Part shown: in pieces, positions 45,910 to 53,636 of the stretch
Layout of the letters: every line of letters begins with the position of its first letter
Numbering within the stretch: the first letter of the stretch is position 1
NCBI RefSeq assembly: GCF_014635705.1
Contig: NZ_BMDI01000003.1
Location: 248,001 to 312,000, forward strand
Direction: 5' to 3'
Length of the DNA stretch: 64,000 nucleotides
Source: Oxalicibacterium faecigallinarum
GTDB taxonomy: Bacteria; Pseudomonadota; Gammaproteobacteria; Burkholderiales; Burkholderiaceae_D
Made by a program: the position numbers and the translations under genes
Notes under the pieces: generated by a model
Seen by the model: the letters and a program-made list of their open reading frames with translations, nothing else
Told to the model about the DNA's origin: nothing
Databases searched by the model: none

Positions 45910-47415
45910 ATGGAACTGTTCAATAACCTTTTGCTGGGCTTCGATACCGCGCTCACACTTGCCAATCTGGGCTACTGCCTGTTTGGTGTCTTTATCGGTA
46001 CAGCCGTTGGCGTACTGCCGGGCTTGGGCCCGATTGCGACCATCGCGATGCTGTTGCCGGCAACGTTCGGTCTGCCACCGATCTCGGCGCTGATCATGCT
46101 GGCCGGTATTTATTACGGTGCACAATACGGCGGCTCGACAACGGCGATTCTGGTCAATCTGCCGGGTGAATCGTCTTCTGTTGTGACCGCAATCGATGGT
46201 TATCAGATGGCGCGTAACGGTCGCGCGGGCAAGGCGCTGGCAACAGCGGCGATCGGTTCCTTCTTCGCTGGTACGGTTGCCACACTGTTGCTGGCGCTGT
46301 TTGCGCCGCCACTGGCTGATCTGGCACTGAAATTTGGTCCGGCCGAATACTTCTCATTGATGGTGTTGGGTTTGGTCGCTTCCGTAGTCCTGGCCAGCGG
46401 CTCGTTGCTGAATGCAATCGGGATGGTGATTCTGGGCTTGTTGCTGGGTCTGGTAGGTTCTGACGTCAACACGGGTGCGGCACGTTATACCTTCGATATG
46501 CCCGAACTGGCAGATGGTATCAACTTCGTCATCGTGGCGATGGGCATGTTCGGTATCGGCGAGATTGTCCGCAATCTGGAAAGCGAAGAAACACGCACGC
46601 TGGTCATGAAAAAAGTGACGGGCCTGATGCTGACCAAGGAGGATTTCAAGCGCATCATCGCTCCGGTATTCCGCGGCACCGTGCTTGGTTCGGCGCTCGG
46701 TATTCTGCCAGGCGGTGGCGCGATGCTGGCATCGTTTGCCGCGTACTCGATCGAGAAAAAAGTCTCCAAGAATTCCAAGGAATTCGGCAAAGGCGCGATT
46801 GAAGGTGTTGCTGCGCCTGAGTCGGCAAACAATGCAGGGGCGCAAACGTCCTTTATTCCTATGCTGACGCTCGGTATTCCGTCGAATCCGGTGATGGCGC
46901 TGATGATCGGCGCGATGATCATTCAGGGCATTCAGCCAGGACCTGCAGTCATGACCGAGCAGCCAACCCTGTTCTGGGGTCTGATCGCATCGATGTGGGT
47001 CGGCAACTTCTTCCTGATCGTGCTGAACCTGCCGATGATCGGCTTGTGGGTACGCATGATCATGGTGCCTTACCATCATCTGTTCCCGGCGATTCTGATG
47101 TTCTGTGCGATCGGCGTGTTCAGCTTGAATAACAGCGACTTTGACGTTTATCTGATGGCGTTGTTTGGCCTGTTTGGCTACATCTGCGCCAAGCTGCAGG
47201 CGGAACCGGCACCGATGCTGCTGGGTTTCATCATCGGCCCGATGATGGAGGAATATCTGCGTCGTGCGCTGTTGCTCTCGCGCAGTGATCCAATGGTCTT
47301 TATTGATCGCCCGATCAGCGCCACGATGCTGGCATTGGCGGCCTTGGCACTGGCGGTCGTTCTGCTGCCATCGTTGCGCAAGAAACGTGAAGAAGCCTTC
47401 AAGGAAGAGGGTTGA
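45910..47415 (+). CDS. tctA: Tripartite tricarboxylate transporter large membrane subunit
   Basis: This 501-residue protein has about 12 membrane segments. Hallmarks are TAVGVLPGLGPIATIAMLLP, YYGAQYGGSTTAILVNLPGE and the repeated GTVLGSALGILPGGGAMLAS, the two inverted-repeat glycine-rich loops of TctA. AGGAGAATAA precedes the ATG. It is followed 57 bases after the stop by an intrinsic terminator closing the tctCBA operon. Confidence 0.95.
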   Translation: MELFNNLLLGFDTALTLANLGYCLFGVFIGTAVGVLPGLGPIATIAMLLPATFGLPPISALIMLAGIYYGAQYGGSTTAILVNLPGESSSVVTAIDGYQMARNGRAGKALATAAIGSFFAGTVATLLLALFAPPLADLALKFGPAEYFSLMVLGLVASVVLASGSLLNAIGMVILGLLLGLVGSDVNTGAARYTFDMPELADGINFVIVAMGMFGIGEIVRNLESEETRTLVMKKVTGLMLTKEDFKRIIAPVFRGTVLGSALGILPGGGAMLASFAAYSIEKKVSKNSKEFGKGAIEGVAAPESANNAGAQTSFIPMLTLGIPSNPVMALMIGAMIIQGIQPGPAVMTEQPTLFWGLIASMWVGNFFLIVLNLPMIGLWVRMIMVPYHHLFPAILMFCAIGVFSLNNSDFDVYLMALFGLFGYICAKLQAEPAPMLLGFIIGPMMEEYLRRALLLSRSDPMVFIDRPISATMLALAALALAVVLLPSLRKKREEAFKEEG

Positions 47416-47472
47416 TCAGGCCAAAACGCATGCATCCTGCAATGTCTGTTTGAGCGGATATTGTCATCGTTT

Positions 47473-47502
47473 AAAAAGCACGTCTTTCGACGTGCTTTTT
47501 TC
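47473..47502 (+). terminator. Rho-independent terminator of tctCBA
   Basis: GCACGTC-TTTC-GACGTGC (47478-47495) forms a 7-bp stem flanked by A5 and T6, giving a stem of up to 12 bp. Confidence 0.92.
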
Positions 47503-47598
47503 TTTTCAGGAAAATGTTTTTACTAAAAGCTCTCATATATATGGTAACTGTCGTTATTTTTTGCTGATCGTGGCAAGTGAAATGTTTTGAATTATTTC

Positions 47599-47627
47599 TT
47601 GCTCTAAACTTACGGCACTCCTATAAT
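47599..47627 (+). promoter_or_regulatory. Strong sigma70-type promoter for the 47.6-47.8 kb RNA
   Basis: TTGCTC (47599-47604), a 17-bp spacer and a perfect TATAAT (47622-47627) predict a start near 47634. Confidence 0.7.
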
Positions 47628-47633
47628 CGATTT

Positions 47634-47805
47634 CAGATCCACCGAATCCGCTTGCATTGCAGGCCAAAGGGGGAGCGTAGAGCAACACGGCATTGATGCC
47701 GGAACAGTGAGGAGACCTGTATCCAATATAAGTTGCGATAGCTCGCTATACGCAATCGGTACAGACAAGCAATATTGAGGCGCATCGAGACGATGCGCCT
47801 TTTTG
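47634..47805 (+). ncRNA. Candidate structured noncoding RNA, about 170 nt
   Basis: A perfect -10 with a fair -35 ends at 47627 and an intrinsic terminator ends at about 47805; between them there is no open frame of more than a few codons. Several hairpins line up: GCTTGC-ATT-GCAGGC (about 47650-47664), CGGCA-TTGA-TGCCG (about 47688-47702), TTGCG-ATAG-CTCG-CTAT-A-CGCAA (about 47735-47757), then the terminator. It matches none of the RNA families I can recall (6S, tmRNA, RNase P, SRP, common riboswitches). It could be an independent sRNA or a leader upstream of ogt that is prematurely terminated. Confidence 0.55.
47778..47805 (+). terminator. Rho-independent terminator of the candidate RNA
   Basis: AGGCGCATCG (47778-47787), AGA loop, CGATGCGCCT (47791-47800): a perfect 10-bp stem followed by T4G T4. 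Confidence 0.9.
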
Positions 47806-47843
47806 TTTTATGCTGTCGTTTTATTCTTCTGCACGGTCATTCC

Positions 47844-48341
47844 ATGCAATCTGCTCATCAGGGCCGTCTTTTTTCCGCCATCGTTGAAACATCCTTTGGT
47901 GCAGTCGGCATTCGTACTGCAGATGGTGCAGTCAACGAACTCGTCTATCTGCCGTCGTCTTTTCATGAAAAAGCCGCGACCGATGCTGTTGCCGAACAGG
48001 CTGCTCATCAGGTCACGCGCTATCTGGATGATCCCGACTTTCGATTCACATTGCCGCTGGCCACCGTCGGCACGGCATTTCAGCAAAAGGTATGGGCTGC
48101 GATTGCTGCCATTCCGCGCGGCGAGGTGCTGACATATGGCGATATCGCTCGCGGTATTCGTTCTGCACCCCGTGCGGTGGGGCAGGCGTGCGGTGCCAAC
48201 TGGTTTCCTCTCGTTATTCCCTGCCATCGTGTGACCGCAGCGGGCGGACTCGGCGGTTTTGCGCATTCGGATGACGAAACCGGCTTCCATCTCGGTGTCA
48301 AACGCTGGTTGCTGGCGCATGAGCGCGTTCAGGGCTATTGA
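47844..48341 (+). CDS. ogt: Methylated-DNA--protein-cysteine methyltransferase
   Basis: This 165-residue suicide repair protein takes the methyl group from O6-methylguanine or O4-methylthymine. The active site is PLVIPCHRVTAAGGLGGFA (PCHR Cys), preceded by IPRGEVLTYGDIARGIRSAP, the DNA-binding helix region with the arginine finger. ATG 47844 begins MQSAHQGRLFSAIVETSFGA; an in-frame ATG at 47775 lies inside the upstream terminator and is rejected. xerD follows 13 bases after the stop. Confidence 0.93.
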   Translation: MQSAHQGRLFSAIVETSFGAVGIRTADGAVNELVYLPSSFHEKAATDAVAEQAAHQVTRYLDDPDFRFTLPLATVGTAFQQKVWAAIAAIPRGEVLTYGDIARGIRSAPRAVGQACGANWFPLVIPCHRVTAAGGLGGFAHSDDETGFHLGVKRWLLAHERVQGY

Positions 48342-48354
48342 TGGGGCTGTCGGT

Positions 48355-49260
48355 ATGAGTGCATCGTTGTCAGCGAGTCTGTCGCAGATTGATGAATTCT
48401 GCGACGCCTTGTGGCTTGAGGATGGCTTGTCGAAAAACACGCTGGATGCATATCGGCGTGATTTGAAGATGCTGGCAAGCTGGCTGGCCGAGCAGCGCGG
48501 CAAGATGTTGCTGGAGGCACAGGCAGAAGACCTCAATGCCTATTTCTTTGCGCGGCATGCGGATACTAAAGCGACCTCTTCCAACCGGCGGCTTGCCGTG
48601 TTCAAACGCTTTTATCAGATGGCAATCCGGCAGCGACAAATGACGAGTAATCCTTGTGTGACCATGCGGTCGGCCAAGCAGCCACCGCGGATTCCCAAGG
48701 TTTTATCCGAGGCGCATGTTGAAGCGCTGCTTGCCGCACCGGATCTGGCAACACCTTTGGGTTTGCGGGATCGCACCATGCTCGAACTCATGTACGCCAG
48801 TGGTTTGCGTGTGAGTGAGCTGGTTTTGCTCAAGACGGTGGAGGTCGGCATGAATGAAGGTGTGCTGCGGATCACCGGTAAAGGTAGCAAGACGCGGCTG
48901 GTGCCGTTTGGCGAAGAGGCTCGGGTCTGGATCGAGCGTTACCTGAAGGAGAGTCGGCCTGCGATTCTCGAAGGGCAGATTGCCGATGCCTTGTTTGTCA
49001 CTGCGCGTGGCGGGCCGATGACACGGCAGATGTTCTGGACGTTGATCAAGAAACACGCGAAAGCTGCGGAAATTCAGGTGCCACTCTCGCCGCATACCCT
49101 ACGGCATGCATTTGCCACACATCTGCTGAATCATGGTGCCGATCTGCGCGTCGTGCAATTGCTGCTTGGGCACGCCGATATCTCGACTACGCAGGTGTAT
49201 ACCCATGTGGCGCGCGAACGATTAAAGTCATTGCATCAGCAACATCATCCGCGGGGGTAA
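48355..49260 (+). CDS. xerD: Site-specific tyrosine recombinase XerD
   Basis: This 301-residue recombinase resolves chromosome dimers at dif together with XerC. The SAM-like N-terminal domain includes DALWLEDGLSKNTLDAYRRD. Catalytic residues are seen in MLELMYASGLRVSELVLLKT (Arg), SPHTLRHAFATHLLNHGADL (HxxR) and LGHADISTTQVYTHVARERL (His/Trp position and Tyr nucleophile). Size and the DLRVVQLLLGHADISTTQVY block point to XerD rather than a phage integrase. ATG 48355 is chosen because the upstream frame from 48259 lies inside ogt. Confidence 0.94.
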   Translation: MSASLSASLSQIDEFCDALWLEDGLSKNTLDAYRRDLKMLASWLAEQRGKMLLEAQAEDLNAYFFARHADTKATSSNRRLAVFKRFYQMAIRQRQMTSNPCVTMRSAKQPPRIPKVLSEAHVEALLAAPDLATPLGLRDRTMLELMYASGLRVSELVLLKTVEVGMNEGVLRITGKGSKTRLVPFGEEARVWIERYLKESRPAILEGQIADALFVTARGGPMTRQMFWTLIKKHAKAAEIQVPLSPHTLRHAFATHLLNHGADLRVVQLLLGHADISTTQVYTHVARERLKSLHQQHHPRG

Positions 49261-49344
49261 TCGAGGGATAAAAAGAAGAAGCACAAGACGCAGCGAAGCA
49301 TGAGTGATAGTTTGTGTAAATTGATGTTTTAAAAATATCCAATT

Positions 49345-49376
49345 TTGTCTATCGATCTTCCATCGTTATGATCGGT
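49345..49376 (+). promoter_or_regulatory. Putative katG promoter with ATCG repeats
   Basis: TTGTCT (49345-49350), a 16-bp spacer and TATGAT (49367-49372) would start transcription near 49379, 30 bases before katG. ATCG occurs three times at 49351, 49362 and 49371, roughly one helical turn apart. That spacing recalls OxyR sites, but the tetramers are not the usual ATAG/CTAT. Confidence 0.45.
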
Positions 49377-49396
49377 CTACTCACTTCCATCAATAA

Positions 49397-51718
<2,322 letters not shown>

Positions 51719-51751
51719 AATAGATGAAGCCGGATTCTTATCCGGTCCAGA

Positions 51752-51789
51752 AAAAAGCCTGACAGAGATCGCATCTTGTCAGGCTTTTT
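51752..51789 (+). terminator. Rho-independent terminator of katG
   Basis: AAAAAGCCTGACA (51752-51764) pairs perfectly with TGTCAGGCTTTTT (51777-51789). Confidence 0.92.
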
Positions 51790-51795
51790 AGTTGC

Positions 51796-52008
51796 TTGCA
51801 TGCGGTCTATTTTCGAGTCGGAGCGTCTGAAGCAGACCAATTACGTTGGAAAGAATGGCGCAGTGCTCATTCCGACCATGAGCGTACATGGCAACACATC
51901 GAAGCCGTCGAAACAACAATGATTTGTGCAAATCTGGAAGTGAATCCGATGGCAATCAAAGCATGTGACGTCCTGAATACGTCGCATCGCACGCTTCAAT
52001 GCAAGTAA
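51796..52008 (+). pseudogene. Remnant of a FecR-family anti-sigma factor (N-terminal part only)
   Basis: The frame encodes about 70 residues. ASEADQLRWKEWRSAHSDHE followed by RTWQHIEAVE matches the N-terminal DUF4880 region of FecR proteins (pattern: LxSGEATxADxxAWxxWRxAxPxHxxAWxxxE). The remaining residues (LEVNPMAIKACDVLNTSHRT) resemble the following FecR segment but the frame then stops. No membrane helix, no C-terminal FecR domain, no fecI before it and no fecA after it are present. There is no ribosome binding site; the only starts are TTG 51796 or none. It sits 7 bases after the katG terminator and is best read as a decayed gene fragment. Confidence 0.6.
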
Positions 52009-52012
52009 CAGC

Positions 52013-52255
52013 CTAAATCTCGGCTTGTGCCATCAGTTCCGTTAGTGTGAGATCAAGCGCTCCAGCGATTCTATGTAACGTCAGCACGGCAATGTTGTTA
52101 TCGCCTCTCTCAACACGACCAACATAACTGCGATCCACCTCCGCTAATAGCGCGAGGTTTTCTTGGGAAATTTCCTTTTCCAAGCGAATACATCTGATGG
52201 CATTCCCCAATGCCACAAGCACTGGATCCTGACGATTTTTTGAAAGATTTGGCAT
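52013..52255 (-). CDS. Small XRE-family HTH repressor
   Basis: This 80-residue protein is a lone Cro/C1-type HTH: residues about 17-72, ISQENLALLAEVDRSYVGRV (helices 2-3), then ERGDNNIAVLTLHRIAGALD. It ends in a short helix. Size and form recall controller (C) proteins and plasmid/phage repressors. It is encoded divergently from the 52.47-53.55 kb operon; palindromes lie in both predicted promoters between them, which supports autoregulation and repression of that operon. No methylase or nuclease gene is next to it, so a restriction-modification role is not supported. Confidence 0.85.
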   Translation of the reverse strand: MPNLSKNRQDPVLVALGNAIRCIRLEKEISQENLALLAEVDRSYVGRVERGDNNIAVLTLHRIAGALDLTLTELMAQAEI

Positions 52256-52277
52256 CCGGAAATGATTCCGTTATGAT
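52249..52277 (+). promoter_or_regulatory. Plus-strand promoter with palindromic operator in the spacer
   Basis: TTGGCA (52249-52254), a 17-bp spacer and TATGAT (52272-52277). The spacer contains the palindrome CGGAA-ATGA-TTCCG (52257-52270), an ideal place for a small XRE dimer to block RNA polymerase. Confidence 0.6.
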
Positions 52278-52278
52278 G

Positions 52279-52307
52279 CGCATAAAGCCACGGTACATGT
52301 ACCGCAA
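52279..52307 (-). promoter_or_regulatory. Minus-strand promoter of the XRE gene with a 14-bp perfect palindrome
   Basis: TTGCGG (52307-52302), a 17-bp spacer and TATGCG (52284-52279) would start near 52272. The spacer side contains the perfect palindrome CGGTACATGTACCG (52291-52304). Confidence 0.5.
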
Positions 52308-52414
52308 CAAAGTTGACCTTCTTTGATCATGGCCGGACAGTCATCGGACAAAAGCCCAAGACTGTTTGCCAGCATTGATGCGGTCAATAAATCTGACAAA
52401 GCTGGATTTGCTCA

Positions 52415-52442
52415 GGGAGAGGCGAATGCCTCTCCTTCTTTT
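52415..52442 (+). terminator. Terminator-like hairpin in the leader of the unknown operon (possible attenuator)
   Basis: GGAGAGGC-GAAT-GCCTCTCC (52416-52435) forms a perfect 8-bp stem followed by TTCTTTTT. It lies between the promoter at 52249-52277 and the first gene at 52470, so it could attenuate the operon or end a short leader RNA. Confidence 0.65.
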
Positions 52443-52469
52443 TGTCCGAAGTACCTTCAGGGAGTAGAA

Positions 52470-52670
52470 ATGTCCAACGAAGACATCATTCAAGCCATCG
52501 AAGAAAACTCGATGCCGCATATGACGTGGTTAATGAATAGCCCGCGTTCAACAAGCAGGTTGTACATATTCATCGCAAGTTTGGCAGGGCCGAATAACAA
52601 CTTCGGCTACGGGCCCAATCCAAATGCACCTTGGTTGGCATTCCTCTGCCGCGTGCTTAATAAACTTTGA
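52470..52670 (+). CDS. 66-residue protein of unknown function, first gene of an XRE-flanked operon
   Basis: The protein begins MSNEDIIQAIEENSMPHMTW and contains SLAGPNNNFGYGPNPNAPWL, a Gly/Asn/Pro-rich stretch, then a hydrophobic end (AFLCRVLNKL). GGGAG lies 7-11 bases before the ATG, which is why I prefer this start to the earlier in-frame ATG at 52329. No family is recognised. It is followed by two more small genes at 15 and -4 bases. Confidence 0.6.
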   Translation: MSNEDIIQAIEENSMPHMTWLMNSPRSTSRLYIFIASLAGPNNNFGYGPNPNAPWLAFLCRVLNKL

Positions 52671-52685
52671 TTACAGGGGAAAGTA

Positions 52686-53189
52686 ATGACAACTGAAAAT
52701 GAAGCAGCACCGGCACCAACAAATAAACCTTGGCAGAAAGTCGTCGCCTTTTTGATTCTTGCTGTCGCGCTCATGTACTACCCGCTATCCAATTTTTTCA
52801 ACTTCTCGATTTCGTTCGGCGATAACACGCTTGAAAAAGCGCTGTATGTCGGAAAAAGCACGAAAGACCAGTTCGCAAATTTCATGGACAAGGGCGGCTT
52901 GTCGTACGAATCGTCATGGAAGGGATATAAGGCTATGAAGGTCAATGTTCACTTTCACGATAACGAGAAGCTAGCGATTGCCCAGATTCAGTTAGACAAG
53001 AAGCCGATCCGAGGTGATATGGCATCCATTGCGAATCTGAAAAGAAGCTTGTCTTCAGAGTGCGGTTCCGAATGGGTGTCGTTATCAGCTAACCAGACGA
53101 TGATTCAAGCGAAGAAGAATGGCGTCGAATGTGCTTTGCATGATCAGGGCGGACAAACAGAAGTTATTCTGATCAAGCGGGAGCCATGA
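52686..53189 (+). CDS. Single-pass membrane protein of unknown function
   Basis: This 167-residue protein has a short cytoplasmic Ala/Pro-rich start (EAAPAPTNKP), one TM helix (about residues 18-40, VVAFLILAVALMYYPLSNFF) and a soluble domain of about 125 residues with two cysteines (RSLSSECGSEW and KNGVECALHD) likely disulphide-linked in the periplasm. CAGGGGAAAGT precedes the ATG. Its stop overlaps the start of the lipoprotein gene by 4 bases. The domain pattern (YKAMKVNVHFHDNEKLAIAQ) is not one I recognise. Confidence 0.7.
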   Translation: MTTENEAAPAPTNKPWQKVVAFLILAVALMYYPLSNFFNFSISFGDNTLEKALYVGKSTKDQFANFMDKGGLSYESSWKGYKAMKVNVHFHDNEKLAIAQIQLDKKPIRGDMASIANLKRSLSSECGSEWVSLSANQTMIQAKKNGVECALHDQGGQTEVILIKREP

Positions 53190-53551
53190 TGAAAACGCAC
53201 TTTCCGATTTTGGTAATCAGTACGCTACTGATTGCCGGATGTTCCGAATCACAATCGACTGAGAAGCAAGCGCAGGTCAAGAAGGAAAAAGTTGTGCAGA
53301 TCACGCTTCAGACGGTTATCAGGCAGGGCGGCACTGTGTGTTCGCAGATGCGATCAATGCAGAAGGTACAGGTGATGGAGCGGGTCAACAATCCATACGT
53401 TCAGATGCCGCCTGACTGCCACATCGCAGCACAACCGATCCCCGTGCAAATACATGGGGATGATCCGATGGGATTCGTTGTTGTGTTCAATGAGAACGGG
53501 CGTGGACTGGTGCAGAAGAAGGACTTGGAAACGATGCAGATCAGGAACTGA
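53186..53551 (+). CDS. Small lipoprotein of unknown function
   Basis: This 121-residue protein has a lipoprotein signal with lipobox LIAGC (Cys near residue 19) followed by Ser-Glu, so outer-membrane sorting is likely. The mature part has two cysteines (GTVCSQMRSM and MPPDCHIAAQ) and a beta-rich C-terminal half (GDDPMGFVVVFNENGRGLVQ). Translational coupling to the preceding membrane protein (ATGA) suggests the two work together. No family is recognised. Confidence 0.7.
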   Translation: MMKTHFPILVISTLLIAGCSESQSTEKQAQVKKEKVVQITLQTVIRQGGTVCSQMRSMQKVQVMERVNNPYVQMPPDCHIAAQPIPVQIHGDDPMGFVVVFNENGRGLVQKKDLETMQIRN

Positions 53552-53590
53552 ACTTGTGGCAGCTTAAGAGCATAGAAGGCTGCTGCACAA

Positions 53591-53618
53591 AGAGCCCGAC
53601 ATAATTCCGTAGGGCTCT
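53591..53618. terminator. Bidirectional terminator-like hairpin between convergent genes
   Basis: AGAGCCC (53591-53597) pairs with GGGCTCT (53612-53618), loop of 14 bases, between the lipoprotein gene and the Schlafen-like gene. T-runs are short on both sides. Confidence 0.45.
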
Positions 53619-53636
53619 ACAGTCTTTATTGATCAA

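Noticed and set aside
47634-47805. 6S RNA, tmRNA or a known riboswitch
   Set aside because: 6S usually shows one long open-bubble helix closing both ends, which is not evident. No tRNA-like ends or tag frame and no recalled riboswitch core motif were found. It is kept as an unassigned RNA candidate.
52013-52255. Controller protein of a restriction-modification system
   Set aside because: Size and operator layout fit, but no methyltransferase or endonuclease gene is next to it.
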